A stretch of DNA of 64,000 bases from Endosaccharibacter trunci (GCA_024515975.1 JAMSKV010000015.1:21391-85390), one strand, 5' to 3'; positions 27,062-37,433 are shown, counted from the first letter of the stretch. Notes: a model not told the origin generated them from the letters alone. Numbers and translations: made by a program.

Positions 27062-27580
27062 ATGGCCAGACCGGACGATTTCCTGCGTCATGGAGACCCT
27101 GCGGAGCGCCGGGACGAGTTGCGCCGCTATATCGGCCCGAACGCCGACAGCTTCCTGCCCGTCTATGACAGGATGCAGGCGAAGCAGTCTTCCGCGCTCC
27201 CCTGGACCGGATTCTGCTGGCCCGCCTTCTTCCTCGGCCCGGTCTGGTTCTTCTATCGCAAGCTGTGGCTGTTCGCTGGGCTGCTCTGCGCCATCATCCT
27301 CGCGGTCGCGCTGATCCCGAAACTCCCGCCAATCAGTGGTCTCATCGTCTCGTTCATCAGCGCCAGGATGGCCCGCTGGCTTTATCTGACCGATGCCATG
27401 AAGCGGCTGGAAGCGCTCCGGGAGACGGGCCAGATCAACCGACCCGGCGCGATCGAACGGGCAGGCGGCGTGTCGAAGCCGGCCGCCTGGATCTCCGGCA
27501 TCATCTTCGGTCTTCTCTATGCCGTGACCCTGGGCCTCGTCGTTTACGCGATCAGCGAGGGTTATCCGCCGCCGCAGTGA
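27062..27580 (+). CDS. DUF2628-domain membrane protein
   Basis: A 172-residue protein with an N-terminal soluble segment, the WTGFCWPAFFLGPVWFFYRK signature of DUF2628 at about 47-66, and three hydrophobic helices, the last near 143-165. DUF2628 proteins are inner-membrane and of unknown role. The ATG at 27062 follows a short GAG-containing spacer. The gene is 33 bases upstream of a CDF transporter on the same strand, so the two may be co-transcribed. Confidence 0.85.
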   Translation: MARPDDFLRHGDPAERRDELRRYIGPNADSFLPVYDRMQAKQSSALPWTGFCWPAFFLGPVWFFYRKLWLFAGLLCAIILAVALIPKLPPISGLIVSFISARMARWLYLTDAMKRLEALRETGQINRPGAIERAGGVSKPAAWISGIIFGLLYAVTLGLVVYAISEGYPPPQ

Positions 27581-27613
27581 GACGGACTGCCGCCGAGCCG
27601 CTAGACTTCGCGC

Positions 27614-28564
27614 ATGGCGCATTCCTCCTCATCCCGTCTGGTGATCTTCGCGGCCCTGGGCGGCAACGTCCTGATCGCGGCCGGCAAATTCGCGGCCGCG
27701 TTCTGGACCGGCAGCTCGGCCATGCTCAGCGAGGCGATCCACTCCCTGGTGGATTGCGGCAACCAGCTCATGCTGCTGCATGGCCTTAAGCAGGCCGCGC
27801 GCCCGGCCGATGCTCAGCATCCGTTCGGCTATGGGCTCTTGCTGTATTTCTGGACTTTCGTTGTTGCCGTGCTGATTTTCGGGGTGGGTGCCGGGGTCTC
27901 GATCATCGAGGGCATCGACAAGGTCCGGCACCCGCACCCGGTCGAAAATCCCTGGGTCAATTATCTCGTGCTGGGCGGCAGCATCGTGTTCGAGGGCGCG
28001 GTCTGGGTGCTGGCGTTGCGCGAATTCAGGGAGGTGAAAGGCGCGCGCGGCTGGATCGAGGCCATCCAGCGCTCCAAGGATCCGACCAGCTTCACCGTTC
28101 TGTTCGAGGACAGTGCCGCTCTGCTCGGCCTGCTGGCTGCCCTTCTCTGCGTTTGGTTGTCGCAGGCGCTCGACATGCCGCTGCTGGACGGGGTCGGCTC
28201 GCTTCTGGTGGGCGCGATCCTGACCGTCACGGCCGGCTTCCTGGCCTGGGAAAGCAAGTCGCTCCTCGCCGGCGAAAGCGTGTCGCCCGAGGTGCGCGCC
28301 TCCATTCAGCGCATCGTCGCGTCAGAGCCGGACGTGTCGCGCGCCAACGAGATCCTGACCATGCATTTCGGACCGCGCGACGTGCTGGTGGCGCTGTCGC
28401 TCGATTTCGACGACCGCCAGAGCGCCGCCGCCGTCGAGCGGACCGTCTCCCGGATCGAACGCCGCATCCGCGACGCCCACCCGGAGGTGCGCCGCGTGTT
28501 CGTGGAAGCGCAGGACCGTGAGGCGCATCGCCAGCTCGAAGCCGAGCGCGACGCCGGCGGCTAG
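27614..28564 (+). CDS. Cation diffusion facilitator (CDF) transporter
   Basis: A 316-residue divalent-metal/proton antiporter with about six helices. The metal site is visible as EAIHSLVD in helix 2 (His-x3-Asp) and FEDSAALLG in helix 5, followed by a C-terminal cytoplasmic domain containing MHFGPRDV. The sequence resembles the ZnT9-like CDF subgroup that has HxxxD and EDS motifs. Substrate (zinc, iron or manganese) cannot be decided. A GC-rich inverted repeat follows the stop. Confidence 0.9.
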   Translation: MAHSSSSRLVIFAALGGNVLIAAGKFAAAFWTGSSAMLSEAIHSLVDCGNQLMLLHGLKQAARPADAQHPFGYGLLLYFWTFVVAVLIFGVGAGVSIIEGIDKVRHPHPVENPWVNYLVLGGSIVFEGAVWVLALREFREVKGARGWIEAIQRSKDPTSFTVLFEDSAALLGLLAALLCVWLSQALDMPLLDGVGSLLVGAILTVTAGFLAWESKSLLAGESVSPEVRASIQRIVASEPDVSRANEILTMHFGPRDVLVALSLDFDDRQSAAAVERTVSRIERRIRDAHPEVRRVFVEAQDREAHRQLEAERDAGG

Positions 28565-28572
28565 GGCATCAA

Positions 28573-28598
28573 CCGGCCGACTGGAATCGCCCGGCCGG
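28573..28598 (+). terminator. Possible GC-rich hairpin after the CDF gene
   Basis: CCGGCCG and CGGCCGG face each other across a 12-base loop just after the stop codon. No T run follows, so this is only a candidate terminator. Confidence 0.35.
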
Positions 28599-28701
28599 AT
28601 GACGATGCGTCCTCTGGCCGGTCCGGCTCGACCACGACGGAGAACAGGGTCTAGCCTCCCGACAGCGGCGTCATCCGTGGAACGAAACGGGGAGGTGCAT
28701 C

Positions 28702-29481
28702 ATGACCAAAGCCTATGAGACCATTCTGGTCGATACCGACGGCCGCGTCGGGCTCCTGACCCTGAACCGTCCCGACGCGCTGAACGCCCTCAACGAACAG
28801 ATGCTGCACGATGTGCTGGACGCGCTGCGCGGGTTCGATGCGGACGAAGGGATCGGCTGCATTCTCCTGCGCGGCTCGGAGCGCGCCTTCGCCGCGGGGG
28901 CCGACATCAAGCAGATGCAGCATCTGAGCGTAGCCGAGATGGTCGAGCGCGACTGGTCTGGCGGCTGGATGGCGATGGGCGCGATCCGCACCCCGATCGT
29001 CGCCGCCGTCAGCGGCTTCGCCCTGGGCGGTGGCTGCGAACTCGCCATGGCCTGCGATATATTGGTGGCGGCCGATACGGCGCGGTTCGGTCAGCCCGAG
29101 GTGAAGCTCGGCATCTCGCCCGGTTTCGGTGGCTCGCAGCGTCTGGCGCGTCTCGTCGGCAAGCCGCGCGCCATGGAGATGTGCCTCACCGGCCGCATGA
29201 TCGATGCTGCCGAGGCCGACCGGATCGGCCTCGTCTCGCGCGTCGTGCCGGCGGCCGAACTGGCCGCGGCGTCGCTGGAGATCGCGCGAACCATCGCCGG
29301 CATGTCGCGCTCCGCCACGCGCGCCATCAAGGAGCTGGTGAACCGGGCCGAGGAGCTGTCTCTGGCCGAGGGGCTGCGCTTTGAGCGGCAGGTCTTCCAC
29401 GGGCTGTTTTCCACCGCCGATCGGGCGGAAGGCATGAGCGCCTTCGTCGAGAAACGTCCCGCACGCTGGTCGCATCGCTGA
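28702..29481 (+). CDS. Enoyl-CoA hydratase/isomerase-family protein
   Basis: A 259-residue crotonase-fold enzyme hydrating enoyl-CoA thioesters. The ATG follows GGGGAGG. The oxyanion-hole motif AAGADIKQM, GGGCELAMACD (first catalytic Glu) and GQPEVKLGISPGFGG (second Glu) are all present, which fits true enoyl-CoA hydratase rather than other crotonases. It is followed directly by a broken thioesterase gene, so it may once have been the first gene of a small acyl-CoA operon. Confidence 0.93.
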   Translation: MTKAYETILVDTDGRVGLLTLNRPDALNALNEQMLHDVLDALRGFDADEGIGCILLRGSERAFAAGADIKQMQHLSVAEMVERDWSGGWMAMGAIRTPIVAAVSGFALGGGCELAMACDILVAADTARFGQPEVKLGISPGFGGSQRLARLVGKPRAMEMCLTGRMIDAAEADRIGLVSRVVPAAELAAASLEIARTIAGMSRSATRAIKELVNRAEELSLAEGLRFERQVFHGLFSTADRAEGMSAFVEKRPARWSHR

Positions 29482-29492
29482 GGGACGTGGCC

Positions 29493-29580
29493 ATGGACCC
29501 GCGAACCTTGTCCGGCCTCGAACTCCTGCGCGCCATGGGTGAGGGGCGTGTCCCCAATGCCTCCATGGCCGAGACGATAG
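29493..29580 (+). pseudogene. 5' remnant of a PaaI-family hotdog thioesterase gene
   Basis: From the ATG at 29493 the frame reads MDPRTLSGLELLRAMGEGR, then VPNASMAETIG, which is the normal N-terminus of PaaI-type thioesterases (usually LSGLEFLRA followed by a proline-rich PIAETLGF). After about 30 residues the sequence becomes unrelated (GPGRGRTCNDACPGG) and no hotdog core follows in any frame before the palindromic element at 29.69 kb. I infer that a deletion removed the rest. It lies 11 bases downstream of an acyl-CoA enzyme, which fits. Confidence 0.55.
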
Positions 29581-29692
29581 GCCCAGGTCGGGGACGGACG
29601 TGCAACGATGCGTGTCCGGGCGGATGGGCGCCACCTGAACCCCCTGGCCAGCGCGTCGGCGTCGTTCTTCATCAGGCGGCCGAAGTAAGAGT

Positions 29693-29808
29693 CTTCTTTT
29701 TCTGAAGAAAAAGAAGCAAAAATACTTCATCCGTTTGGTGACGAGTGTGCGGCTCGGCTCGGAGCCAAACGGACAGAAGTTCTTTGGTTCTTTCTTTCAA
29801 GAAAGAAC
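29693..29808. repeat. Palindromic intergenic element, copy 2 (complete)
   Basis: The best-preserved copy. Hairpin 1 (29693-29716) has arms CTTCTTTTTC and GAAAAAGAAG. The inner inverted repeat pairs CTTCATCCGTTTGG (29725-29738) with CCAAACGGACAGAAG (29765-29779). Hairpin 2 (29787-29808) pairs GTTCTTTCTT with AAGAAAGAAC. It separates the thioesterase remnant from the convergent corC stop and looks like a two-way terminator with extra palindromic structure. Confidence 0.85.
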
Positions 29809-29820
29809 ACTTCTCTCACT

Positions 29821-30720
29821 TCAGGTTGCGTCCGCCAGTGCTTCCTTCACCGGTTCCGGCGGCCGCACGCGCAGGCGGCGGATATGGCGCGGATCGGCGT
29901 CCATGACCCGGAACTGCAATCCGGATTCGTGGCTGACCACCTCGCCCCGCGTCGGCACATGCCCGGCCAGCCGGAACACCAGCCCGCCGACCGTGTCGAT
30001 ATCGCTTTCGCGCTCCTCCTCGGTCAGGAGCGGGCCGAGCCTGGCCTCGAAATCCTCCACCGGCATGCGCGCGTCGATATCGAGCGTGCCGTCATGCCGT
30101 TCCACCAGCATCGGCACGTCCGGCTCGTCATGCTCGTCGGCGATGTCGCCGACGATGGTCTCGACCAGATCCTCGATGGTTACGAGCCCGTCCACGCCGC
30201 CGTACTCGTCGATCACCAGCGCCAGATGGATGCGGCGCAGACGCATCTGCAGCAGCAGATCGAGCACAGGCGTCTGCGGCGCGATCATCAGCGGCTGGCG
30301 CAGGATGGCCTGCAGCCGGAAGTTTTCGCCAGGTCCGTTATAGGCCAGCAGGTCCTTCACATGGACCATGCCGACCACGTCGTCGAGCTGCTCGTTATAG
30401 ACCGGCAAGCGGGAATGGTTTTCCCGGCGCATGGTCGCCAGCGCCTCGTCCAGACCGATCGAGACCGGCATGGCGATGATGTCCGCGCGCGGCACCATCA
30501 CGTCGTCCGCCGTGGTTTCCCGCAGGCGCAGCACGTTGGCGATCAGCAGACGTTCCTGCCGGTCGAGATCGGGCAGTTCGCCATCGGTCGGCGTGGTGTC
30601 GGCCGCTTCCTGCACCAGGGCGGCGACCCGTGCGCGCAGGTCGAGATCGGCGCGCTTGCCGCCGAGCCAGCTCATCAGCCCGAACCGGCGCGGCTCCGGT
30701 TTGTGGTCTTCGGCGCTCAT
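29821..30720 (-). CDS. corC: CorC/HlyC-family CBS-domain protein
   Basis: The 299-residue cytoplasmic protein has two CBS domains (about 75-190), including [30 protein letters not shown] and [17 protein letters not shown], and a C-terminal CorC_HlyC (transporter-associated) domain. CorC is linked to magnesium/cobalt efflux. It lacks a membrane DUF21 domain, as usual for this short form. It overlaps ybeY by 4 bases and ends the plsC-miaB-phoH-ybeY-corC run; lnt, which often follows in relatives, is not here. Confidence 0.93.
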   Translation of the reverse strand: MSAEDHKPEPRRFGLMSWLGGKRADLDLRARVAALVQEAADTTPTDGELPDLDRQERLLIANVLRLRETTADDVMVPRADIIAMPVSIGLDEALATMRRENHSRLPVYNEQLDDVVGMVHVKDLLAYNGPGENFRLQAILRQPLMIAPQTPVLDLLLQMRLRRIHLALVIDEYGGVDGLVTIEDLVETIVGDIADEHDEPDVPMLVERHDGTLDIDARMPVEDFEARLGPLLTEEERESDIDTVGGLVFRLAGHVPTRGEVVSHESGLQFRVMDADPRHIRRLRVRPPEPVKEALADAT

Positions 30721-31367
30721 CGGCGCAGCTCCCCGGCTGGGCGGGGGGAGGCGGGTTTCCACGGATTGGGCACGCCCAGCCGCCGGAGAATCCGGGCTTC
30801 CTCCATCTCCATGCGGCGCGCGTCGCCGGCGCGATGGTGGTCGTGGCCGCGCAGATGCAGCGCGCCATGCACGATCAGGTGCGCCAGATGGTGACGCGGA
30901 CGCCGTCCCGCCGCGATCGCCTCGCGCCGCACCGTTTCCAGCGCCACCACGATGTCGCCGCCGGGGACGCCCGGAGGGGTCTCGAAGGTGAGCACGTTGG
31001 TCGGCTTGTTCTTGCCGCGATGACGCGCGTTCAGGTGCCGGATGCGCAGGTCGTTGTCGAGCACCACGGAGCCTGCCCCGCCACCAGCCGCGGCAGCCCG
31101 CCGTGCCAGACGCTCGATGCCCGGAACGAGCCGGCGCCAGCGATGGTCCACCACGAAGATCTCGACCGCTTCCGGCGCTTCCGCCAGGCGTCGCGCCGCC
31201 GCGTGCCGCGACACGCCGGCGACGTCATGCGCCGGCTTGGCCGCTTCGTTCGCCATATCCCTGGCCGCCCGTCGCGCCCGCTTGTCCCGCTTCCGGGCTT
31301 TCTTGCGGTCCGATTTCGATCGTCCTTCCGGTTCGGAAGGGCGGTCGGTTCTACTTCGAGGTTCCAT
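30717..31367 (-). CDS. ybeY: YbeY endoribonuclease/rRNA maturation factor
   Basis: YbeY is a metal-dependent RNase needed for 16S rRNA 3' maturation. The zinc motif [12 protein letters not shown] is intact near the C-terminus, and [18 protein letters not shown] is the other conserved block. The chosen start gives 216 residues, longer than usual (about 155-180), with a very basic N-terminal extension ([16 protein letters not shown]). A later ATG at 31256 would give a normal 179-residue protein; the true start is uncertain. It overlaps both phoH and corC. Confidence 0.9.
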   Translation of the reverse strand: MEPRSRTDRPSEPEGRSKSDRKKARKRDKRARRAARDMANEAAKPAHDVAGVSRHAAARRLAEAPEAVEIFVVDHRWRRLVPGIERLARRAAAAGGGAGSVVLDNDLRIRHLNARHRGKNKPTNVLTFETPPGVPGGDIVVALETVRREAIAAGRRPRHHLAHLIVHGALHLRGHDHHRAGDARRMEMEEARILRRLGVPNPWKPASPRPAGELRR

Positions 31368-32553
31368 CGTGCTCCCGGCGGGTCCGGTTCCGGGTGGTGT
31401 CCCGTTCTGCCGCCGCGCGCTGATCATACGCATCGACGATCCTGGCGACCAGCGGATGACGCACCACGTCGCGGCTCTCGAACCGCGCGAAGCCGATTCC
31501 GGGCAGGCCTTCCAGCGTTTCCACCGCGTCGCGCAGCCCCGAAGACACCCCGTTCGGCAGATCGATCTGGCTGAGATCGCCGTTGATCGCCATGCGCGTG
31601 CCGGAGCCCATACGGGTCAGGAACATCTTCATCTGCGCGACGGTGGTGTTCTGCGCCTCGTCCAGGATCACGAAGGCATGCGCCAGCGTGCGTCCGCGCA
31701 TGAAGGCCAGCGGCGCCACCTCGATCTCGCCCGAGGTCATCCGTCGCAGCACCTGGTCGCCCGGCATCATGTCGTGCAGCGCGTCGTAGAGCGGGCGCAG
31801 ATAGGGGTCGATCTTTTCCTTCAGATCGCCGGGCAGGAAACCCAGCCGCTCGCCGGCTTCCACGGCGGGACGGGACAGGACGATCCGGTCCACGCGCCCG
31901 GCCTGGAGCATTGCCACGGCCTGCGCCACGGCGAGATAGGTCTTGCCCGTTCCCGCCGGCCCGACGCCGAACACCATCTCATGGCTGTTCAGCATGTCCA
32001 TGTAGGCTGCCTGGCCCGGCGAACGCGGTTCGATCGCGCCGCGTTTGGTGCGGATCGCGGGCAGGTCGCCGAAGGGCAGCTTGGGATCCTCCGATCCCTG
32101 CAGGATCGCCGGTCCCGGCAGACCCTGGAACCGTCCCGACTGCGCGCCGCCGATGCGTCCGGCCATACGGTCCTCCTTTTTTGGGTCCAGCACGTCATGA
32201 TGGATGTCGGACATGCGAATGGCCGCGTCCACATCGGCGGAATCGATCGAGCGGCCGTCTTCCAGACGGCGGTACAACGCGCCCAGTGTCGATCGCGCGA
32301 GCGCCACGCGCCCCGGATCGCCGGCGATGGAGACGCGGTTGCCCCTGCAGGCGAGACGGACGCCGAGCCCTTGCTCGAGGCGCACCAGATGCCGGTCATG
32401 GTCGCCCAGCAGGAGCTGCAGCAAGGTGTTGTCGTTGAATTGCAGGGTGGCGCTGCGCGAATCCGCACCCGCTCCAACCATCCCCACACCGGTACGAGCG
32501 AACGCCTCCTGGCCGGAGGGACTGGGGGTGGGGCGGCTGGCGAGTTCGGTCAA
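31351..32553 (-). CDS. phoH: PhoH-family ATPase (PhoH-like)
   Basis: A 400-residue cytoplasmic P-loop protein. After an N-terminal KH-like region (about 30-110) comes the PhoH ATPase with [10 protein letters not shown] (Walker A), [19 protein letters not shown] and [11 protein letters not shown] (Walker B), and [13 protein letters not shown]. It is thought to act with YbeY in RNA metabolism. Translation starts at TTG in a TTGA overlap with the miaB stop; an ATG at 32481 is the alternative. Confidence 0.94.
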   Translation of the reverse strand: MTELASRPTPSPSGQEAFARTGVGMVGAGADSRSATLQFNDNTLLQLLLGDHDRHLVRLEQGLGVRLACRGNRVSIAGDPGRVALARSTLGALYRRLEDGRSIDSADVDAAIRMSDIHHDVLDPKKEDRMAGRIGGAQSGRFQGLPGPAILQGSEDPKLPFGDLPAIRTKRGAIEPRSPGQAAYMDMLNSHEMVFGVGPAGTGKTYLAVAQAVAMLQAGRVDRIVLSRPAVEAGERLGFLPGDLKEKIDPYLRPLYDALHDMMPGDQVLRRMTSGEIEVAPLAFMRGRTLAHAFVILDEAQNTTVAQMKMFLTRMGSGTRMAINGDLSQIDLPNGVSSGLRDAVETLEGLPGIGFARFESRDVVRHPLVARIVDAYDQRAAAERDTTRNRTRREHDGTSK

Positions 32554-34016
32554 GCGCAGGCACTCTCCGCTACGGGGATAAACGATCCTGAAAGAGAATT
32601 GGTGAGCATTCGCTCGATCACCACCCTTCGCGTGGTGCCGATCAGCGAATCGGGCCCCTGGACGTGCACCGCCTGGAGATAGGGGCTGCGTCCGGACAGC
32701 TGACCGGGCTTGCGTCCGCGGCCTGTGAACAGAATATCCATCGTGCGGCCGACGCTGTCGGCGTTGAACCGGTCCTGCTGCTCGCGGATCAGCGCCTGCA
32801 GCTCCAGCAGACGCGCATGCGACACCGCATCCGCCACGCGGTTCGGGGCGCCCGCGGCCGGCGTGCCCGGACGCGGCGACCAGGAGAACGAGTAGCTTTG
32901 CGCGTAGCCGATATCGCGCACGAGCCGCATCGTTTCGGCGAAGTCGGCATCCGTCTCGCCCGGATGGCCGACGATGAAATCCGAGGACAGCGCCAGATCG
33001 GGCCGGTGCTCGCGCAGACGGTCGACCAGACGACGGTAATCATCGGCGGTATGGCCGCGATTCATCGCCTGCAGAATGCGGTCGGAGCCGCTCTGCACCG
33101 GCAGATGCAGGAACGGCATCAACTGCGGCAGATCGGCGTGGGCACGGATCAGCGCCTCGCCCATGTCACGCGGATGCGAGGTGGTATAGCGCAGACGGTC
33201 CAGGCCGGGGATCTCGGCGAGCGCGTAGAGCAGCCGGGCGAGGTCCCAGGTCGATCCGTCCGGACCGTCGCCGTGATAGGCGTTCACGTTCTGGCCGAGC
33301 AACGAGATCTCGCGCACGCCGGATGCGGCCATGCGGCGCGCTTCCGCCAGAACCGCCGCCACCGGACGGCTGGCCTCCGCGCCGCGCGTGTAGGGCACGA
33401 CGCAGAAGGAACAGAACTTGTCGCAGCCTTCCTGCACGGTGAGGAAGGCCGTGACGCCGCCTGGGAGCTGCGGGCCTGCCGCTTCGGGCAGGAAGTCGAA
33501 TTTCTGCTCGGCCGGGAAATCGGTGTCGATCACGGCGCCCGCCGCGCGCGCGGCGCGCGCCACCATCTCGGGCAGGCGATGATAGGTCTGAGGGCCCAGC
33601 ACCAGATCGACGAACGGCGCGCGCGCGACGATCTCCTTGCCTTCCGCCTGCGCCACGCAGCCGGCCACGGCCAGGACCGTGCTCTGTCCCTCGGCGGCCC
33701 GGGCTTCCTTGATCACGCGCAGGCGGCCCAGCTCGGAGAAGACCTTCTCCGACGCGCGCTCGCGGATATGGCAGGTGTTGAGGATCACCATGTCGGCGCC
33801 CTCGGGACTGTCTACCGGCGCATAGCCCAGCGGCCGCAGAACGTCGGTCATGCGGGCGCTGTCATACACGTTCATCTGGCAACCCCAGGTGATGACGTGC
33901 AGGCGCTTGGGCGCAGCGGTCCGGGTCTCGGGCAGGGGGGAGGGCGTTTCGGCGATCAGCGACATGGGCGCAGGAATCCGGTGCAGGGCGGCCCCGGTCA
34001 AGCGCGGATCACTCAT
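32550..34016 (-). CDS. miaB: tRNA-2-methylthio-N6-isopentenyladenosine synthase MiaB
   Basis: A radical-SAM methylthiotransferase that modifies A37 of tRNAs. It has the UPF0004 domain with [18 protein letters not shown] and [11 protein letters not shown] (three cluster cysteines), the radical-[11 protein letters not shown] motif, and a C-terminal TRAM domain. Length 488 aa is normal. The frame has ATG codons at 34016 and 33965; neither has a strong ribosome site, so the start is not certain. Head of the coupled block miaB-phoH-ybeY-corC. Confidence 0.95.
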   Translation of the reverse strand: MSDPRLTGAALHRIPAPMSLIAETPSPLPETRTAAPKRLHVITWGCQMNVYDSARMTDVLRPLGYAPVDSPEGADMVILNTCHIRERASEKVFSELGRLRVIKEARAAEGQSTVLAVAGCVAQAEGKEIVARAPFVDLVLGPQTYHRLPEMVARAARAAGAVIDTDFPAEQKFDFLPEAAGPQLPGGVTAFLTVQEGCDKFCSFCVVPYTRGAEASRPVAAVLAEARRMAASGVREISLLGQNVNAYHGDGPDGSTWDLARLLYALAEIPGLDRLRYTTSHPRDMGEALIRAHADLPQLMPFLHLPVQSGSDRILQAMNRGHTADDYRRLVDRLREHRPDLALSSDFIVGHPGETDADFAETMRLVRDIGYAQSYSFSWSPRPGTPAAGAPNRVADAVSHARLLELQALIREQQDRFNADSVGRTMDILFTGRGRKPGQLSGRSPYLQAVHVQGPDSLIGTTRRVVIERMLTNSLSGSFIPVAESACA

Positions 34017-34282
34017 GGGGGCCTACGCCAAACGCGTGAATCGCTGCGAGAGCGTGGCGGCCGATCCGGGACACAAGGGTGGAGCTGTGGCCGATCTGAC
34101 GCGAACTCCTGATCGCAGGGCGGATGCGGGGCGATTCCCGCGAGCGCCTGCCATGCAGCGATCAGGCAAAAACTCGCCTGACGGGTCAAGCGAAAAAGCA
34201 CCGTTCCGGCACTGTCACAGGATGTTCAACCGCAGCCCCGGCCGCCCCCGGCCATCCCATTCGATACGGCAGTGAGGGCCGT

Positions 34283-35287
34283 TCAGGCCTGCCGTTCGGC
34301 CCGGTTCTGACGCAATTCGCCGCAGCCGCGGGCGATGGCGGTCCAGGCGGCCTGGCTGAGCGCCTTGCGCGAGGCGAAATCCACCGGATCGAGCGGGTCG
34401 TGCAGCCAGATGCTGGCCCGCATGCCGCGCCAGCGGGCGAGCTGAATGAAATGCGGCGCCAGATCCATGTCGCCGTACCAGGAAAACACGGTGCGATTGG
34501 CGCGTCCCACCGGCAGCGTGCCGAGCTGGTCGTACACGACCGAGACCGGCTGGATCAGCGGGATCTCGCCCAGGGCCGGCGGTTCGGCGGTGGCGCCGCC
34601 CTTGGCCGCGGCGAAAAAGGAGGAGTGGAACGGCAGCACGCGCGATCCGTCCGACGAGGTTCCTTCGGGAAACAGGATCAGATCGTCGCCGGCCTTGAGG
34701 CGCAGGCTCATGTCGTCGCGCTCGCGGCCAGTGGCTTTGCGCTGACGGCTGACGAACAGGGTGCGGCCGAGCCGGGCCACGGTGCCGACAAGGGGCCAGC
34801 CGCCGACTTCCTCCTTGGCGACGAAACAGGCGTGCAGCTTGCCACCCAGCACGGGGACGTCGATCCAGGAGGAATGATTACAGACATAGATCACCGGCCG
34901 CCGTTCCGAGCGAGGGGCCTGTCCGGCCGGCTTGCCCAGAACGCGGACGCGCATGCCCATCAGCCGCGACACCACGCTCCAGTAGCACGCGGCGAACACC
35001 ACCTTGCCGCGGCCGGGCAGGATCAGCATCGCCGACTGCACCACGCAGGACAGGGCGGTCCAGCCCAGGATCAGGACGATGCGGCGTGCCACGCGCAGGT
35101 TGCGCGCCAGGCGCGTGGCGCGCGACGGGCCGGGCAGCCTGCGTTCCAGCGACGGATCGTCCCATTCGGACAGCAGCGGCATGCGGCGCTTATGGCCGAG
35201 CTCCTGGCTGGGCGCGATCGACGGGGACGGGATGGGGGGCGCCGGCCGGACAGCGTGCCGGGACCGGCCGCCGGAAGCTGCCTGCAT
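34283..35287 (-). CDS. plsC: 1-acyl-sn-glycerol-3-phosphate acyltransferase
   Basis: A membrane-associated acyltransferase that makes phosphatidic acid. The catalytic NHSSWID (Nx(4)D form of HX4D) and the substrate motif FPEGTSSDG are intact, with a hydrophobic helix near residues 70-95. Length 334 aa; a later ATG at 35182 would shorten an unusual N-terminus. It lies 266 bases upstream of miaB on the same strand, as in many alphaproteobacteria, and is divergent from tamA. Confidence 0.93.
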   Translation of the reverse strand: MQAASGGRSRHAVRPAPPIPSPSIAPSQELGHKRRMPLLSEWDDPSLERRLPGPSRATRLARNLRVARRIVLILGWTALSCVVQSAMLILPGRGKVVFAACYWSVVSRLMGMRVRVLGKPAGQAPRSERRPVIYVCNHSSWIDVPVLGGKLHACFVAKEEVGGWPLVGTVARLGRTLFVSRQRKATGRERDDMSLRLKAGDDLILFPEGTSSDGSRVLPFHSSFFAAAKGGATAEPPALGEIPLIQPVSVVYDQLGTLPVGRANRTVFSWYGDMDLAPHFIQLARWRGMRASIWLHDPLDPVDFASRKALSQAAWTAIARGCGELRQNRAERQA

Positions 35288-35462
35288 GGGCGGGTTCTAG
35301 CCTGTCCGGAGGCAGGACGACAATCTGCGCCGGTCTTGTGCTACAGAACAGACAACGCCGATCCGATACGCGCGAGGACCACGCCCTGAGGAACCGCCCA
35401 CCCGGCCTTCGCGCCGCGCTCCTCCGTTTCCGTCGTCCGACCATCAGCGTGTTGTCCTTTTC

Positions 35463-37433
35463 ATGATCGAAACGAGATGCCGGCACGGCTCGCCGTCCGC
35501 GTCTGGCCGGTTCGTGCGGCGCGCGCTGCGCTGCGGCGCCGTCGCTGGCCTGATCGTCGCCGGCGCTTCCGTCGCGGGACTGCCGTTCGGTCAGGAGGCA
35601 CGGGCGGCCGATCCGGTCGCCTACCAGACGGTCCTCGTGCCCACCGGCAACGGCGCCGTGGATGCGGCCTTGCGGGCGTCCTCCGCTCTGATCACTCTGC
35701 AGAAAACTCGCGCGGTCAGTCCGTTCGCCCTGGCCGGGCGCGCGCGCGGGGACGAGGCGACGCTGCGCACGGCGCTGGAGAGCTTCGGCTTCTATGCCGG
35801 CCACATCACCATCACCGTGGCCGGGAAATCGGCCGACGATCCGTCCCTGCCCAACGTTCTGGCCGCGTGGCCTTCCGGCAAGCCGGTGCCGATCCGCATC
35901 TCCGCCGAGCGCGGGCCGATGTTCCATCTGGGCGCGGTGTCCCTCGCTCTGGGGAAGGGCGAGCAACTGACCCCCGCCGAACAGGCCGCGTTCGGGTTGA
36001 AAAGCGGCCAGGATGCGGTCGCCGCCGACGTTCTGGCGGCGGGCGGACGGCTGCAAACGGCGCTGCAGGAGGACGGGCACGCGTTTGCCAGCGTCAAGCC
36101 GCCGGTGGCGATCCTGCATCCCGACAGCCGGACGCTCGATATCCGCTACCAGGCCACGGAAGGACCACGGCTCGATATCGGCCAGATCAGCCTCGACGGG
36201 CTGAAGCACGTCAACGCCTCCTATGTCCGCAAACTGCTGCTGGTGCATCCGGGCGAGCTGTATCAGCCGAGCAAGATCGAGGCGGCGCGTCAGGATCTCG
36301 CCTCGACCGGCGTGTTCTCCAATGTCGCGGTGACCGCCGCGACCGCGCCCGCGCCGAACGGCACCCTGCCGCTCACCTTCGATTTCACCGAGGCCCTGCG
36401 CCATACCGTGGCGCTCCAGGCCGGGTATTCGACCGATCTGGGCGGCTCGGCCGGCGTCAGCTGGACGCATCGCAATCTGTTCGGCAATGGCGAGAAGTTG
36501 TCCTTGGCCGCCCTCGTCACCGGCCTTGGCGGCACCGCGCAGAACGGGCTCGGCTACGACGTGTATGCCGACCTGCTGCGGCCGTTCTTCCTGCGGCGCG
36601 ACCAGTCGCTCGATCTGCGCGTGGAAGGGCTGAAGCAGAATCTCCAGGCCTACGATCAGACGGCGCTGCTCGTGCGCGGTCTGGTGAACCGCAAGATCAA
36701 CAAGCAATGGACCGTGTCCGGCGGTCTCGGCGCGGAACAGGAGCGGATTCGGCAGGAGGGCGTGTCGCGCTCCTACACGCTGGCCTTCGTGCCGCTCACG
36801 GCCAATTTCGACAATACCGGCCTCGCCAACCCGCTGGACGATCCGACGCACGGCTTCCGGATCTCGCTCGGCGCGACGCCGAGCTACAGCTTCGGCAGCG
36901 GCGATGGAAACGACGGCAGCACCAATACCGGCGCCAACACCTTCTTCACCATCCTTCAGGCCACCGCCTCGACCTATTTCGACCTGAACCGGATCGGGCT
37001 GACCAAACCGGGCCGCAGCGTGATCGCGGTGCGGGCCATCGTCGGCTCCGTGCAGGGCGCGGACACATTCGACCTGCCGCCCGACCAGCGACTCTATGCC
37101 GGCGGGAGCGGCACGGTGCGCGGCTTCAAGTATCAGGGCATCGGCCCGCAATTCGCCGACGGCAATCCCGTCGGCGGCACCTCGCTCGATGCGGGCACGG
37201 TCGAGTTCCGGCAGCGGATCGGCAAGAGCTTCGGGTTCGCCGCCTTCGCCGATGCCGGCCAGGTCGGCACCGGCTCGGCGCCGTTCGCCGGCACGCTGCG
37301 CGTCGGCGCCGGAATCGGTGCCCGCTACTATACCGCGATCGGCCCGATCCGCCTCGACGTCGCCGTGCCGCTGAACAAGCCGCAAGGCGGCGACAGTTTC
37401 GAACTCTATGTCGGCCTCGGGGAGGCGTTCTGA
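35463..37433 (+). CDS. tamA: TamA-family outer-membrane assembly protein
   Basis: An Omp85-family protein (656 aa) that, with TamB, helps insert some beta-barrel proteins. It has a signal peptide (cleavage near ARAAD), three POTRA-like domains (about 60-310), and a C-terminal 16-strand barrel with the loop-6 VRGFKYQGIGP motif and final strand ending GLGEAF. The ATG gives a basic signal-peptide n-region; no strong ribosome site is evident. It overlaps tamB. Confidence 0.94.
   Translation: MIETRCRHGSPSASGRFVRRALRCGAVAGLIVAGASVAGLPFGQEARAADPVAYQTVLVPTGNGAVDAALRASSALITLQKTRAVSPFALAGRARGDEATLRTALESFGFYAGHITITVAGKSADDPSLPNVLAAWPSGKPVPIRISAERGPMFHLGAVSLALGKGEQLTPAEQAAFGLKSGQDAVAADVLAAGGRLQTALQEDGHAFASVKPPVAILHPDSRTLDIRYQATEGPRLDIGQISLDGLKHVNASYVRKLLLVHPGELYQPSKIEAARQDLASTGVFSNVAVTAATAPAPNGTLPLTFDFTEALRHTVALQAGYSTDLGGSAGVSWTHRNLFGNGEKLSLAALVTGLGGTAQNGLGYDVYADLLRPFFLRRDQSLDLRVEGLKQNLQAYDQTALLVRGLVNRKINKQWTVSGGLGAEQERIRQEGVSRSYTLAFVPLTANFDNTGLANPLDDPTHGFRISLGATPSYSFGSGDGNDGSTNTGANTFFTILQATASTYFDLNRIGLTKPGRSVIAVRAIVGSVQGADTFDLPPDQRLYAGGSGTVRGFKYQGIGPQFADGNPVGGTSLDAGTVEFRQRIGKSFGFAAFADAGQVGTGSAPFAGTLRVGAGIGARYYTAIGPIRLDVAVPLNKPQGGDSFELYVGLGEAF

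Noticed and set aside
35477..37432. Apparent fusion of a long N-terminal extension to TamB
   Set aside because: The extension is the shadow frame of tamA, and the TamB transmembrane anchor begins at the ATG at 37433 that overlaps the tamA stop.
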